This document shows, in pieces, positions 15,203 through 24,413 of a stretch of DNA of 32,683 nt (positions are counted from its first letter, which is position 1; the number at the start of each line of letters is the position of its first letter). Made by a program: the position numbers and the translations under genes. This DNA comes from an uncultured Eubacteriales bacterium (lineage in GTDB: Bacteria > Bacillota > Clostridia > Lachnospirales > Lachnospiraceae). Location: the NCBI GenBank assembly GCA_900314845.1, contig OMWV01000027.1:1-32683 (forward strand), given 5' to 3'. The notes under the pieces were generated by a model, which was given only the letters and a program-made list of their open reading frames with translations, was not told where the DNA came from and made no database searches.

Positions 15203-15412
15203 TTACTCGGTGGTCTTAGCCTTTGCAGTGATCACTGTCTGGATACGCGCAATATTTCTGCGGACCTCCTTGATCCTGCTTGTATTGTCAAGCTGATTAG
15301 TCGCGTTCTGAAATCTCAGGTTGAACAGCTCTTTCTTTGCATTCACAAGCTCCTGGCTTAACTGATCAGCGTCTTTATTCTGTAATTCCTTAATATATTC
15401 TCTACTTTTCAC
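15203..15412 (-). CDS. rpmC: 50S ribosomal protein L29
   Basis: L29 sits at the tunnel exit and helps dock trigger factor and the signal recognition particle. Two in-frame GTG codons lie at 15421 and 15412. The AAGGCGG ribosome binding site overlaps the first but lies 8 bases before the second. The start is therefore 15412 (69 residues), beginning [20 protein letters not shown]. The remainder, [20 protein letters not shown] and [13 protein letters not shown], is typical. The frame overlaps the end of rplP by 11 bases, suggesting coupled translation. Confidence 0.95.
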   Translation of the reverse strand: MKSREYIKELQNKDADQLSQELVNAKKELFNLRFQNATNQLDNTSRIKEVRRNIARIQTVITAKAKTTE

Positions 15413-15839
15413 TGCTTTCACCGCCTTCTAGATCTGCGCGAGATACGATCTTGCACTTTATAGGAAGTTTGTGAGTTGCGAGACGAAGTGCCTCTCTTGC
15501 ATCAGCCTCAGGTACACCTGCGATCTCAAAGAGAACGCGGCCGGGCTTAACGACAGCTACCCAGTACTCGAGTGAACCCTTTCCTGAACCCATTCGTGTT
15601 TCAGCAGGCTTTGCTGTTACCGGCTTGTCAGGGAAGATCTTGATCCAGATCTTGCCGCCGCGGCGTACGAAACGTGTCATGGTTACACGGGCTGCCTCTA
15701 TCTGGTTGGATCTGATCCAGCCGGGCTCTGTTGCAACTATACCAAACTCACCGTATGTGATCCTGTTTCCGCGCTGAGCCTTACCGGTCATGGAACCGCG
15801 GAACTGCTTACGATGCTTTACTCTCTTAGGCATTAACAT
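15402..15839 (-). CDS. rplP: 50S ribosomal protein L16
   Basis: L16 organises the A-site tRNA-binding region of the large subunit. The 145-residue protein starts [20 protein letters not shown] and shows [40 protein letters not shown] and the C-terminal [20 protein letters not shown]. The ATG at 15839 overlaps the rpsC stop as TAATG. A second ATG lies two codons later, but the MLxPKRV start is shared with Bacillus L16, so I keep 15839. Its 3' end overlaps rpmC. Confidence 0.96.
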   Translation of the reverse strand: MLMPKRVKHRKQFRGSMTGKAQRGNRITYGEFGIVATEPGWIRSNQIEAARVTMTRFVRRGGKIWIKIFPDKPVTAKPAETRMGSGKGSLEYWVAVVKPGRVLFEIAGVPEADAREALRLATHKLPIKCKIVSRADLEGGESSEK

Positions 15840-16501
15840 TATCTATCTCTCCCTTCCTTGTTACCCTTTGTCGGAAGGATCTCACCATGGTAGATCCATG
15901 TCTTAACACCAACTTTGCCATATGTTGTATCTGCTTCTGCAAATCCATAATCGATATCGGCTCTGAGTGTCTGAAGGGGAATTGTTCCCTCGCTGTAGAA
16001 CTCTGTACGCGCCATATCCGCACCGCCGAGACGGCCGCTTACGCTTGTCTTGATACCAAGAGCTGTGCCTCTGGAGCGCATGGTCTTCTGCATGCTGGAC
16101 TTCATAGCCCTTCTGAAGGAGATACGGTTCTCAAGCTGATGAGCGATGCCCTCTGCTACGAGCTGAGCGTCGCACTCAGGATATCTTACCTCTCTTACGT
16201 CGAAGAGAACTTTCTTATCTGTGTAAGCCTTGAGCTCAAGCTTCAGCTTATCTACCTCAGCATGCTGACGTCCGATGACCATACCGGGCTTTGCTGTAAA
16301 TACTGTGACTTTTACTCTGTCAGCCGCTCTCTCTATATTGATCTTAGAGATTCCGGCACTGTATAATCTCTTTTTGAGGAACTTTCTGATCTTATAGTCC
16401 TCAACAAGGTTGTCTGCGAAATCGGCATCCGCATACCATGTAGAATCCCAATCCTTGATAATACCTACTCTGAGGCCATGAGGATTAACTTTCTGTCCCA
16501 T
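15839..16501 (-). CDS. rpsC: 30S ribosomal protein S3
   Basis: S3 lies at the mRNA entry site and, with S4 and S5, gives the ribosome helicase activity. The protein has 220 residues: [20 protein letters not shown] at the start, a KH domain with [20 protein letters not shown], and a C-terminal domain with [20 protein letters not shown] and [20 protein letters not shown]. The stop overlaps the rplP start. It lies 14 bases after rplV in the usual order. Confidence 0.97.
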   Translation of the reverse strand: MGQKVNPHGLRVGIIKDWDSTWYADADFADNLVEDYKIRKFLKKRLYSAGISKINIERAADRVKVTVFTAKPGMVIGRQHAEVDKLKLELKAYTDKKVLFDVREVRYPECDAQLVAEGIAHQLENRISFRRAMKSSMQKTMRSRGTALGIKTSVSGRLGGADMARTEFYSEGTIPLQTLRADIDYGFAEADTTYGKVGVKTWIYHGEILPTKGNKEGRDR

Positions 16502-16515
16502 CTGCCTACTCCTCC

Positions 16516-16902
16516 TTACTTCTCATTCAGAACAATGGTAATGTTGCTCAGTCTCTTCTCGATCCTGTAAGCTCTGCCCTGTGCCCTGGGACGAATCCTC
16601 TTGATGATCGGGCCGTTGCTTGCGTAGCACTCTTCTACATAAAGATTGCTCCTGTCAAGTCCATTGTTATTCTCTGCATTGGCAACTGCTGACTTAAGCA
16701 GCTTATTTATAGTCGTTGAAGCATATCTCGGGTTGTATGTCAGGATAGCCTCCGCCGCAGTTACGTCCTTGCCTCTGATGGCGTCAAGAACGAAGCATGC
16801 CTTCTGGACAGGAATTCTGGCATAAGTGAGCTTAGCACTGGGACGTGTATCCTTATTGCTGTTCCTCTCCCTCTTTATCTGGGATCTATGACCTTTAGCC
16901 AT
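16516..16902 (-). CDS. rplV: 50S ribosomal protein L22
   Basis: L22 contacts all domains of 23S rRNA and its beta hairpin lines the exit tunnel, where macrolide resistance mutations can arise. The 128-residue sequence includes [20 protein letters not shown] and [20 protein letters not shown], then [20 protein letters not shown] and the hairpin [20 protein letters not shown]. No insertion or deletion is visible in the hairpin. It follows rpsS by 21 bases. Confidence 0.97.
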   Translation of the reverse strand: MAKGHRSQIKRERNSNKDTRPSAKLTYARIPVQKACFVLDAIRGKDVTAAEAILTYNPRYASTTINKLLKSAVANAENNNGLDRSNLYVEECYASNGPIIKRIRPRAQGRAYRIEKRLSNITIVLNEK

Positions 16903-16923
16903 GGATAAAACCTCCTCTTACTT

Positions 16924-17205
16924 TTATTTTACTGATGATCTCTTCTCGTCCTTGCCATGGCCTCTGTAGGTCCTGGTTGCCACGAACTCTCCAAGCTTAT
17001 GTCCTACCATATCCTCTGTGATATATACGGGAACATGCTTCCTGCCGTCGTGAACCGCTATTGTATGAGAAACCATCTGCGGATATATTGTCGAACGCCT
17101 TGACCATGTCTTAATTACAGCCTTGTCACCGGACGCGTTCATAGCGTCGATTTTCTTAAGCAGACTGGCATCTGCGAAAGGGCCTTTTTTAAGCGATCTA
17201 GCCAT
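16924..17205 (-). CDS. rpsS: 30S ribosomal protein S19
   Basis: S19 in the 30S head forms a complex with S13 and bridges to the large subunit. The 93-residue protein begins [20 protein letters not shown] and contains [40 protein letters not shown] and [12 protein letters not shown], all standard. It lies 14 bases after rplB in the usual rplB-rpsS-rplV order. Confidence 0.98.
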   Translation of the reverse strand: MARSLKKGPFADASLLKKIDAMNASGDKAVIKTWSRRSTIYPQMVSHTIAVHDGRKHVPVYITEDMVGHKLGEFVATRTYRGHGKDEKRSSVK

Positions 17206-17219
17206 AAGTAATTACCTCC

Positions 17220-18062
17220 TTATTTAATCACGCTTCCGTCGCGTCTTCTGATGATCATCTTATTGGACTTGTTGTGCTTCTTGCGGGTCTTGTAACCAAG
17301 TGCAGGCTTGCCCCAAGGAGTCATAGGGCCTGAGCGTCCGATAGGTGCTCTGCCCTCGCCGCCGCCGTGAGGATGATCATTCGGGTTCATGACGGAACCA
17401 CGTACATGAGGTCTGATTCCCATATGGCGCTTACGGCCTGCCTTACCGATGTTGATAAGGTCATGCTCGATATTTCCTACCTGACCTATTGTAGCCCTGC
17501 CCTCTACGGGAACAAGTCTCATCTCGCCGGAGGGAAGCCTGAGCGTAGCGTACTTGCCTTCCTTAGCCATCAGCTGTGCTGAGTTGCCGGCTGAACGTGC
17601 GAGCTGGCCGCCTCTTCCGGGTGTAAGCTCTACGTTGTGGACAAGTGTACCTACAGGGATAGCTGAGAGGGGAAGGCAGTTGCCGACCTTTATTTCAGCC
17701 TTGGGTCCGTTCACTACTGTCATGCCTACCTTGAGGCCGTCAGGAGCAATGATGTAGGACTTTACGCCGTCTGCGTAGCAGATAAGAGCGATGTTGGCGG
17801 ATCTGTTGGGATCGTACTCTATTGCCTTTACTGCTGCGGGAACGTCATCCTTATATCTCTTAAAATCTATTATCCTGTATTTCCTTCTGGAACCGCCGCC
17901 GCGATGTCTTACAGTGATCTTACCCTGTGCGTTGCGTCCGGCTGTCTTTTTCTTCGATACGATCAATGACTTCTCAGGCTTCTTCTTTGTGATCTCTGCA
18001 AAGTCTGAACCAGTCATATGTCTTCTGGAAGGTGTATATGGGCTGTATGTCTTGATACCCAT
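17220..18062 (-). CDS. rplB: 50S ribosomal protein L2
   Basis: L2 is required for peptidyl transfer and subunit joining. The start at 18062 gives [20 protein letters not shown], preceded by AAAGGAG. A frame from 18080 adds six residues that run through the ribosome binding site and is rejected. The 280-residue protein shows [60 protein letters not shown] and the functionally important [20 protein letters not shown], whose histidine is a known conserved residue near the peptidyl transferase centre. Confidence 0.97.
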   Translation of the reverse strand: MGIKTYSPYTPSRRHMTGSDFAEITKKKPEKSLIVSKKKTAGRNAQGKITVRHRGGGSRRKYRIIDFKRYKDDVPAAVKAIEYDPNRSANIALICYADGVKSYIIAPDGLKVGMTVVNGPKAEIKVGNCLPLSAIPVGTLVHNVELTPGRGGQLARSAGNSAQLMAKEGKYATLRLPSGEMRLVPVEGRATIGQVGNIEHDLINIGKAGRKRHMGIRPHVRGSVMNPNDHPHGGGEGRAPIGRSGPMTPWGKPALGYKTRKKHNKSNKMIIRRRDGSVIK

Positions 18063-18095
18063 TATTTTCACTCCTTTCAAGTGTCTGGCTTTTAT

Positions 18096-18113
18096 ACCGG
18101 CCTGCCTGCCGGT
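18096..18113 (-). promoter_or_regulatory. Hairpin in the rplW-rplB gap
   Basis: ACCGGC pairs with GCCGGT around a 6-base loop in the middle of an 82-base gap, longer than most gaps in the operon. There is no T-run, so it is more likely a processing or stability element than a terminator. Confidence 0.35.
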
Positions 18114-18144
18114 CAGTCTCGTCTATTATTCTGTGCGGATCTCT

Positions 18145-18444
18145 TTACAGACCCTGGAAGATCTCTATATCAGCGCTGTCAGCCTTAAGAAGAACAACTG
18201 CCTTCTTCCTCTTGGCTGTCCTGCCCTCGGATCTGCCCCTTCTCTTGAGCTTTCCGTCATAATTCATCGTGTTGACCTTAGCTACCTTTGCGCCTTCGAA
18301 CATCTTCTCTACAGCTTCCTTGATCTGAGTCTTTGTAGCTTCAGGATGAACAAGGAATGTATACTTTCTCTCAGCCTGGAGATTCATACTCTTCTCAGTG
18401 ATAACAGGCTGTAAAATGACGTCGTAATACTTTAAATCTGCCAT
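18145..18444 (-). CDS. rplW: 50S ribosomal protein L23
   Basis: L23 at the tunnel exit is the docking site for trigger factor and SRP. The 99-residue sequence has [40 protein letters not shown] and [20 protein letters not shown] with [20 protein letters not shown], typical of the bacterial family. Its start overlaps the rplD stop as TAATG. An 82-base gap with a hairpin follows before rplB. Confidence 0.97.
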   Translation of the reverse strand: MADLKYYDVILQPVITEKSMNLQAERKYTFLVHPEATKTQIKEAVEKMFEGAKVAKVNTMNYDGKLKRRGRSEGRTAKRKKAVVLLKADSADIEIFQGL

Positions 18445-19082
18445 TATGCATACACCTCCGTGATCGCTGCTACTGCATCTTTGGTAAGAACCAGAGAATC
18501 ATATTTCAGAATGTCATAGACATTGATCGTACCGGTATAGGCTGTCTTAACACCAGGAATGTTGCGGGCTGAAAGAACAGCGTTCACAGATCCCTGGTCG
18601 TTCTCGTCCTTGTTGCCTACAACGACAAGTGCCTTGCTGACATTAAGCTTGCCGAGCACTGATACGAACTTCTTTGTCTTGGGCTCATCAAATGAAAGGG
18701 AATCAAGAACAACAATCTTGTTGTCTGCTGCCTTTGAGCTGAAAGCAGACTTGAGAGCGATCCTTCTCTCCTTCTTGTTCACCTTTATCTCATAATCTCT
18801 CGGCTTGGGGGCAAATACTGTGCCGCCGCCTTTCCACTGAGGAGCTCTGATGGAACCCTGCCTTGCGTGGCCTGTTCCCTTCTGTCTCCAGGGCTTCCTT
18901 CCGCCGCCTCTAACCTCAGAACGTGTCCTTGCACTCTGTGTACCCTGACGGGCAGCAGCCAGATGAGCTACGACAACCTTATGCATGAGGTTCTCATTAA
19001 CTTCAACTCCGAAAATGGCATCGTCCAGTTCGATCTCGCCGACCTGGGCGCCCTCAATATTATAAACAGATACTTTTGCCAT
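18444..19082 (-). CDS. rplD: 50S ribosomal protein L4
   Basis: L4 lines the exit tunnel and in enteric bacteria also represses the S10 operon through its leader. The 212-residue protein has [20 protein letters not shown], then [40 protein letters not shown] and [20 protein letters not shown]. The tunnel loop near [14 protein letters not shown] is intact. Whether L4 regulates the long leader in this organism is unknown. The gene starts 38 bases after rplC. Confidence 0.97.
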   Translation of the reverse strand: MAKVSVYNIEGAQVGEIELDDAIFGVEVNENLMHKVVVAHLAAARQGTQSARTRSEVRGGGRKPWRQKGTGHARQGSIRAPQWKGGGTVFAPKPRDYEIKVNKKERRIALKSAFSSKAADNKIVVLDSLSFDEPKTKKFVSVLGKLNVSKALVVVGNKDENDQGSVNAVLSARNIPGVKTAYTGTINVYDILKYDSLVLTKDAVAAITEVYA

Positions 19083-19120
19083 CTGTAATTTCCTCCTTTC
19101 CAGTCTGACCCTGAGCCGGT

Positions 19121-19756
19121 TTACTTATTGACCTTGACCGTATCCCTGACCATGACCAGAGACTTCCTGGGTCCCGGAACCGCACCCTTGACAAGGATAA
19201 GGTTCTTCTCGGCGTCAACTCTTACAACTTCAAGGTTCTCGACTGTAACTCTTACAGCTCCCATATGTCCCGGCATCCTCTTGCCCTTGAATACACGGCT
19301 GGGATCAGAAGCGGAACCATTTGATCCGGCATGTCTGTGATACTTGGAACCGTGAGCCATGGGACCTCTTGACTGACCGTGGCGCTTGATGGCACCCTGG
19401 AAGCCCTTGCCCTTGGACCTTGCTGTCACATCAACCTTATCGCCGGCAGCAAAGATATCTGCCTTGATTTCCTGTCCGAGCTCATAACTCTCGGCATCTT
19501 CGAGCCTGAACTCTTTGAGGAATCTCTTCGCGGGAACTCCTGCCTTGGCGAAATGACCGGCCTGAGGCTTGTTCACAAGCTTCTCCCTGATATCACCGAA
19601 GCCAAGCTGAACTGCGCTGTAACCGTCATTCTCTACTGTTCTGACCTGTGTTACCACGCAGGGGCCGGCCTGAAGGACAGTAACCGGAGTAAGTGTTCCA
19701 TCCTCACCAAAAATCTGTGTCATGCCGACCTTTGTCGTTAAAATTGCTTTCTTCAT
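19121..19756 (-). CDS. rplC: 50S ribosomal protein L3
   Basis: L3 initiates large-subunit assembly and a loop of it reaches the peptidyl transferase centre. The 211-residue protein has [20 protein letters not shown] at the start. The family signature [20 protein letters not shown] and the loop [20 protein letters not shown] follow, with [20 protein letters not shown] nearer the end. The ATG at 19756 has an AGGAGG site. A 109-base gap with a GGAA-looped hairpin lies upstream. Confidence 0.97.
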   Translation of the reverse strand: MKKAILTTKVGMTQIFGEDGTLTPVTVLQAGPCVVTQVRTVENDGYSAVQLGFGDIREKLVNKPQAGHFAKAGVPAKRFLKEFRLEDAESYELGQEIKADIFAAGDKVDVTARSKGKGFQGAIKRHGQSRGPMAHGSKYHRHAGSNGSASDPSRVFKGKRMPGHMGAVRVTVENLEVVRVDAEKNLILVKGAVPGPRKSLVMVRDTVKVNK

Positions 19757-19788
19757 TAAGAATGCACCTCCTGTGAAATTCTACAGCG

Positions 19789-19804
19789 GAACGCTTCCGC
19801 GTTC
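19789..19804 (-). promoter_or_regulatory. Tetraloop hairpin between rpsJ and rplC
   Basis: On the minus strand GAACGC pairs with GCGTTC around GGAA, a GNRA-type tetraloop that makes stable RNA hairpins. It lies about 32 bases before the rplC start in a 109-base gap that is unusually long for this operon. No T-run follows. A protein-binding or processing role is possible. Confidence 0.4.
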
Positions 19805-19865
19805 ATCCTAGACGCATCGAGTACATCTTTGCATATACTGAATACTTAGGATAGTCATAAAATAA

Positions 19866-20183
19866 TTACTTTGTCTTCATCTTGATATCGATGTTGACAC
19901 CTGCCGGCATCTCCAGTCTGGATAACGCGTCGACAGTCTTCTGTGTAGGACCAATGATATCGATCAGCCTCTTATGAGTGCGCTGCTCGAACTGCTCTCT
20001 GGAATCCTTATACTTGTGAACAGCTCTGAGGATCGTTACAACTTCCTTCTTTGTTGGAAGAGGAACAGGTCCGCTAACCTTAGCGCCGGACTTTCTGACG
20101 GTCTCGACGATCTTGGATGCGCTCTGATCGATCAGTTTGTGATCATACGCTTTCAGTGTGATTCTCATTACTTGACTTGACAT
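19866..20183 (-). CDS. rpsJ: 30S ribosomal protein S10
   Basis: S10 joins the 30S head and also acts as NusE in transcription antitermination. The 105-residue sequence includes [60 protein letters not shown] and the C-terminal [18 protein letters not shown]. The ATG at 20183 is chosen because AGGAGG is 11 bases upstream; the internal ATG five codons later is farther from it. It is the first gene of the long operon, behind a leader of about 250 bases. Confidence 0.96.
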   Translation of the reverse strand: MSSQVMRITLKAYDHKLIDQSASKIVETVRKSGAKVSGPVPLPTKKEVVTILRAVHKYKDSREQFEQRTHKRLIDIIGPTQKTVDALSRLEMPAGVNIDIKMKTK

Positions 20184-20436
20184 AAAAAAAGCCGCCTCCT
20201 AATTCGCATGGGCCATGCGGAACATTCTCCTGCATGACATCTGATGCAACAAGCGGTGACTGTACACTTACCCGGGTGTTTCCTAAGCTCACATAAGACT
20301 TAAGGCACCCTCAAATGAAACCTCTTAACTTTGTACAGTGACTTGCCGCCAGTTTTCTAACTTGACATTCGCTCCACGGAAAACCTGCGGATATCCCGCA
20401 GCAACCTCACGCTTCATAGCTATCAATGTCACAAGC
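20184..20436 (-). promoter_or_regulatory. Structured leader of the S10 operon
   Basis: The predicted transcript has about 250 bases before rpsJ and no reading frame with a ribosome binding site. Several helices are visible on the minus strand. A closing stem pairs CTTGTGACATT (20425-20435) with AATGTCAAG (20361-20369), enclosing CTGCGG/CCGCAG (20385-20401). ACTGTAC (20333-20339) pairs with GTACAGT (20259-20265) around nested GGGTG/CACCC and CCTTAAG/CTTAGG stems. GCATG/CATGC (20206-20218) stands just before the AGGAGG site. This looks like a multi-domain regulatory RNA. I do not recognise it as a described family. Confidence 0.5.
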
Positions 20437-20442
20437 TCTATT

Positions 20443-20471
20443 ATTATATACCCGCATTCCCGGGATTGCAA
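20443..20471 (-). promoter_or_regulatory. Promoter of the S10-spc-alpha operon
   Basis: TTGCAA (20466-20471) and a perfect TATAAT (20443-20448) are separated by 17 bases on the minus strand. The start of transcription would be near 20436. The same TTGCAA-17-TATAAT arrangement occurs upstream of the polysaccharide genes at 24414-24442. Confidence 0.8.
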
Positions 20472-20489
20472 GCATTTTTTATGTTTCTT

Positions 20490-20539
20490 AAAAAGTACAA
20501 GAGGCCGGATCATGTATATTTTTCCATACACGATCCGGC
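20490..20539 (-). terminator. Terminator of the polysaccharide unit after rmlA
   Basis: On the minus strand GCCGGATCGTGTA pairs with TACATGATCCGGC (one G-T pair) around a loop of about 10 bases, 6 bases after the rmlA stop. The tract CTCTTGTACTTTTT follows. The stem is strong but the T-run starts a little late. It separates the polysaccharide genes from the S10 promoter. Confidence 0.75.
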
Positions 20540-20545
20540 TTCCTC

Positions 20546-21415
20546 CTATATCTCGTCTGCCAGCGCTTCCAGGTACTGGCCGTACTTCGTCTTGGCCATC
20601 TCTCCCGCATGCTCCAGGAGCTTGTCCATGGTGATCCACTGATTGTGGAAAGCGGTCTCCTCAAGGCACCCGATCATCTTGCCGGATCTCTGAGCAGCCT
20701 TTATCGCGCCCGCCGCCTCGTAGAGACTGTCCGCGCTGCCTGTATCAAACCAGGTGAATTCATCTCCCAGAGGAATGACCCTGAGCCTGCCCTGGTCCAG
20801 GTAGGCATTGTTGACAGATGTGATCTCCAGCTCTCCTCTCGCAGAGGGCTTAACATTTTTCGCGATCTCTACTACGCTGCTGTCATAGAAATAGAGGCCG
20901 GGAACGATATAATTTGACTTGGGATGCGTGGGCTTTTCTTCTATTGAAATAGCCTTCCCCTCTGAGTCGAACTCCACAACGCCGAAGGCCCTGGGATCCG
21001 GAACATAGTATCCGAAGATGACCGCCCCCTGGCTGACGTCCTTTACTGCCTCGCGCAGTTTTCTGCGGAAAGCGGGGCCATAGAATATATTGTCCCCCAG
21101 AGCCAGACAGACACTGTCGTCCCCGATAAAATCCTCCGCTATCAGGAAGGCATCCGCTATGCCTCTCTGCACTTTCTGCTCCTTGTAGCTTATTCTCATG
21201 CCCAGTCCGGACCCATCCCCCAAAAGGTCTTCAAAGGGTTTTGTATCGTCCGGAGGTGTAATGACAAGGACATCCCTGATACCGGCGCTCATCAGCACGG
21301 ACAAGGGGTAATAGATCATAGGCTTGTCATAGACCGGAAGCAGCGGTTTGCAGATCGGCTTTGTAACCGGATAAAGTCTTGTGCCTTTTCCTGCGGCCAA
21401 AATAATTCCCTTCAT
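20546..21415 (-). CDS. rmlA: Glucose-1-phosphate thymidylyltransferase RmlA
   Basis: RmlA joins glucose-1-phosphate and dTTP to give dTDP-glucose, the first step to dTDP-rhamnose and other dTDP-sugars. The 289-residue protein has MKGIILAAGKGTRLYPVTKP with the nucleotide-binding loop at residues 9-13. It continues with LLPVYDKPMIYYPLSVLMSA, LALGDNIFYGPAF, IEEKPTHPKSNYIVPGLYFY and FTWFDTGSADSLYEAA, all family hallmarks. The segment PICKPLLP replaces the more usual VSKQLLP. It is the last gene of a three-gene surface-polysaccharide unit, 33 bases after the DUF4422 gene. rmlB, rmlC and rmlD are not nearby. Confidence 0.94.
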   Translation of the reverse strand: MKGIILAAGKGTRLYPVTKPICKPLLPVYDKPMIYYPLSVLMSAGIRDVLVITPPDDTKPFEDLLGDGSGLGMRISYKEQKVQRGIADAFLIAEDFIGDDSVCLALGDNIFYGPAFRRKLREAVKDVSQGAVIFGYYVPDPRAFGVVEFDSEGKAISIEEKPTHPKSNYIVPGLYFYDSSVVEIAKNVKPSARGELEITSVNNAYLDQGRLRVIPLGDEFTWFDTGSADSLYEAAGAIKAAQRSGKMIGCLEETAFHNQWITMDKLLEHAGEMAKTKYGQYLEALADEI

Positions 21416-21448
21416 AATTCATCAACCTCCACCATTCATATTTCCCCG

Positions 21449-22225
21449 TTATTTACCAATAAATTTTCTTTTGAGAAAGTCTCCGCCTTTTTTCAGCCAG
21501 TTGACATCTTCCATAAAGACAACCGGCATCTCCTTGTAATCAAGCCCTACGGTCTCTATCCAGGGATCCAGGAGCCTTTCGCTTACAAAGCCGAATACTC
21601 TCGCGTCATTTACGGAGTAATCGGAGATATCCAGATGCCTCTCAAGCTCAAACAGGATGTCGAAGAGCCAGCTGCAGTACTCATCCGCTATATCCCGCCT
21701 CATGACGAACATATTGAACCTGTGGCCGTATGTACGCTTCATGGACTCGTCATACTTGGGAAGAAACTCCGGGTACTTCTTTTTTATGATCTTCCTGGTC
21801 ATCTTCAGGTCTATCTCATGATGGGCGTGCACATACTGACTATAATTTGTCTCTATAAAATAATTACGCTTCTGGGGAAGAATGACGTCCGCTCCCTGCA
21901 GGCCCTTCTCTATGGCCTGCCGGCCGGCGATCATTTTCCACTTATCCTTGTTCTTCCCCTGAGCGAAGTATCTGCGGTAATGAGAAAGTCCCAGATAGTC
22001 GGAAGAAACATTCTTCCACATATAATAGAGGCCGGTCAGCTCGCAGAAGTTGGGATTCTTAGCGGAAATGTTGTCCCCCCTGCTGTCAGGCATGATATCA
22101 TGAGCCGCCTTCACCTGAAAATCCTCTTTCCCCAGAGCGCCTACATGCACAGGATAGTAGATATCATCCTGGGCGGCCCTGTAGGGCTTATGCATAGCAA
22201 TCATTATCTTTATATCTTTCGGCAT
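21449..22225 (-). CDS. DUF4422 glycosyltransferase-like protein
   Basis: This 258-residue protein matches the DUF4422 family found in capsule and exopolysaccharide clusters, where it is thought to transfer sugars. Recognisable parts are IMIAMHKPYRAAQDDIYYPV at the start, NISAKNPNFCELTGLYYMWK at about residues 52-71 and YLGLSHYRRYF at 77-87. YGHRFNMFVMRRDIADEYCS and RVFGFVSERLLDPWIE lie toward the end. There is no signal peptide or membrane segment, so it should act on the cytoplasmic face. Its start overlaps the stop of the upstream polyprenyl transferase gene as TAATG, so the two are likely made together and act in one pathway. Enzyme activity and sugar are not predictable. Confidence 0.85.
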   Translation of the reverse strand: MPKDIKIMIAMHKPYRAAQDDIYYPVHVGALGKEDFQVKAAHDIMPDSRGDNISAKNPNFCELTGLYYMWKNVSSDYLGLSHYRRYFAQGKNKDKWKMIAGRQAIEKGLQGADVILPQKRNYFIETNYSQYVHAHHEIDLKMTRKIIKKKYPEFLPKYDESMKRTYGHRFNMFVMRRDIADEYCSWLFDILFELERHLDISDYSVNDARVFGFVSERLLDPWIETVGLDYKEMPVVFMEDVNWLKKGGDFLKRKFIGK

Positions 22226-24333
22226 TATTGAGCTCCTGTTCCCTTTGCGACGGATCCTATGGTCTTGAAAAATATCTTTATATCGAAGCCAATCGATGCA
22301 TGATCCACATAATACATCTCCATGGCCTGCCTCTCACCGTTCTCATACTTGGCGTTATTTCTCGCGTAAGCCTGCCAGTAGCCGGTGAGGCCGGGCTTCA
22401 CGGACAAAAGCTTTGCAACGTCGCTGCCGTACATCTCTGTCTCAGAAGCGACGATAGGCCTGGGGCCTATGATAGACAGGCTCCCGCCCAGAATATTGAA
22501 AAGCTGAGGCAGCTCGTCTAAGCTGGATCTTCGCAGGAAATTCCCGATCTTTGTGATACGCGGATCATTATCTATCTTAAATTCCTTCTTGTACTGCTCC
22601 AGCTGTTCCGGCGTAAGCAGCTTTTCTATATCGCCCGGATCTTTTCTCATGCTCCTGAACTTATAGACATGGATCCTTTTCCCGTTCTTTCCTATCCTCT
22701 CATGGGCGTAAAAAGGAGTTCCACCGTCGTCAGATATGACAAGGATCATGAGGACCAGGAAAAGAGGCGACAGGATGACAATAGCCAAAGCAGATAAGGC
22801 GATGTCGACCAGGCGCTTGACAAAATGGTAAAAGGCAACGCCTATACCCCTTCGCGGCGTATAATTATGTTCATATTCAAAAGGCTTCCTGAATTCCAGG
22901 AAATCATCTATGATGCCGATTTCTTCCTCTGCCTGCTCATCATCATAGCTGCGGACAAGATTTCCGCTGATCCAGCGGAGGATGAACTCTGCGATAAGAG
23001 CGATATCCTGCAGAAAACTCCACTTTTCAATATATCTGCGTTCCTCGCGGATGATAAGGTCCTCATTCAATTCAAAGCTCCAGCGGCCGATAATTCCCGG
23101 GCGCATGCAGAGATTTTTCCTCCGTTCCGAACTGTACTCCAGGAATCTGGGAAGCCTGGGCGCATGCGGACCGACGAAGGACATATCTGAAAACAGAACA
23201 TTCAGGATCAAAGGCAGCCTGTCAAAATGCGAGAAGCTTAAGAATCTCCCCCAGACTGTCTTGGGATTCTTTCCCTGGGCAATGCGCTCCTTGGCGTCCA
23301 TCCTGAAGATGCGGAATCTGAGCTGATTAAACCTCCGCCCGTTCTTTCCTACCCTGACCCTGGATACAAGGACGGGTCCCCGTGATTCGATATTCAGAAG
23401 CAGAAGGCTCAGAATAAACAACACAAAAAAAAGAGGGAGAAGAAGGACAGAAAGAACAATATCGAGAAAACGCTTTATCATGAGAAAGCGGATGGATATC
23501 TTCTTCAGAGGATAGAAACTGATGACCGGGCATGAGCCAACCATATCCAGAACATGATTTGCCGCCGGTATGATATTTGTCTGATCGAAATCAAGGTGAA
23601 CGATCTTGCCCACGTCATGAAACATCTTGGCCCACTCCCGGATCGTGTCATCCAGGACATAGGGCACGATCACGACAGAGTCTGTGGAAGCATCTTTTAT
23701 TACGTCTCCCATATTGCTTCTGTTCGCAAGCACCTTTATCCCGTCTACATATTCACCTTCCATATCGGCATCTGTCACAACAAGTCCCACGACCTTAACA
23801 CGCCAGTCTCTTGTGTCATTTATCGCGTGCAGCCTCTTTTTGATCATGGAAAGTCTTCCGACGACTACGATCTGCTCTACATTCTTGCCCGCATGCACAA
23901 GGGGAAGAATATATTTTTTCAAAAGCAGCCGCAGGATCAGGCATAAAAACCAGAAGGCAATGGCAAATGCCCCGATAAAGGCTCTTGAATAGGAAAGAGA
24001 AGATTTCGAGAAGAAAAGGTAGATGATGACAATGAGGAGTACCGCGAGCACTGTCTTCGTCACTGATTTGAGTTCACCCGCAAAAGATCTCCTGATAAAA
24101 TCCTCTTTCATCAGCATAAAGTAAGCTACGATCAGATAGCTTATGATGATGCCCGGAAGAAGCATGGTGTAGACACCCGGGCTGTAGCTGCCGGGCGTGG
24201 ACATCACAAGTCTTGAGGGAAAATGCTGCGGTCCCCGAAATCTCCACCAGTAAGCAAATGAATAGGCTAAGATGATAGAGATTGCATCCGCGATACACTG
24301 CAGATAGAAATTATACTTCGACAGATTGCTCAT
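22225..24333 (-). CDS. Polyprenyl sugar-phosphate transferase with a tandem degenerate transferase domain
   Basis: This enzyme type starts surface polysaccharides by moving a sugar phosphate to a membrane lipid carrier. Counting from the ATG at 24333 (702 residues; 11 bases after GAGG, preferred to a TTG at 24357), the order is as follows. There are about four to five membrane segments up to residue 145 and a Rossmann-like domain to about 265. A first transferase-like domain spans about 282-455 and a second about 495-702. The second is canonical, with KFRSM at 558-562, the catalytic D606-E607 in SSLDELPQLFN, and GPRP at 623-626. In the first, the dyad is D371-R372, KFRSM is RFRIF and GPRP is GPHAP, so it should be inactive. 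Standard enzymes have one such domain and about 460 residues. Confidence 0.9.
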   Translation of the reverse strand: MSNLSKYNFYLQCIADAISIILAYSFAYWWRFRGPQHFPSRLVMSTPGSYSPGVYTMLLPGIIISYLIVAYFMLMKEDFIRRSFAGELKSVTKTVLAVLLIVIIYLFFSKSSLSYSRAFIGAFAIAFWFLCLILRLLLKKYILPLVHAGKNVEQIVVVGRLSMIKKRLHAINDTRDWRVKVVGLVVTDADMEGEYVDGIKVLANRSNMGDVIKDASTDSVVIVPYVLDDTIREWAKMFHDVGKIVHLDFDQTNIIPAANHVLDMVGSCPVISFYPLKKISIRFLMIKRFLDIVLSVLLLPLFFVLFILSLLLLNIESRGPVLVSRVRVGKNGRRFNQLRFRIFRMDAKERIAQGKNPKTVWGRFLSFSHFDRLPLILNVLFSDMSFVGPHAPRLPRFLEYSSERRKNLCMRPGIIGRWSFELNEDLIIREERRYIEKWSFLQDIALIAEFILRWISGNLVRSYDDEQAEEEIGIIDDFLEFRKPFEYEHNYTPRRGIGVAFYHFVKRLVDIALSALAIVILSPLFLVLMILVISDDGGTPFYAHERIGKNGKRIHVYKFRSMRKDPGDIEKLLTPEQLEQYKKEFKIDNDPRITKIGNFLRRSSLDELPQLFNILGGSLSIIGPRPIVASETEMYGSDVAKLLSVKPGLTGYWQAYARNNAKYENGERQAMEMYYVDHASIGFDIKIFFKTIGSVAKGTGAQ

Positions 24334-24413
24334 CAAAAAAATATCCTCAAAGTCCAAAAATGTTCACTGTATCATGAACGTAATATTCTTCACAAAACTG
24401 TAACACTTCTGAG

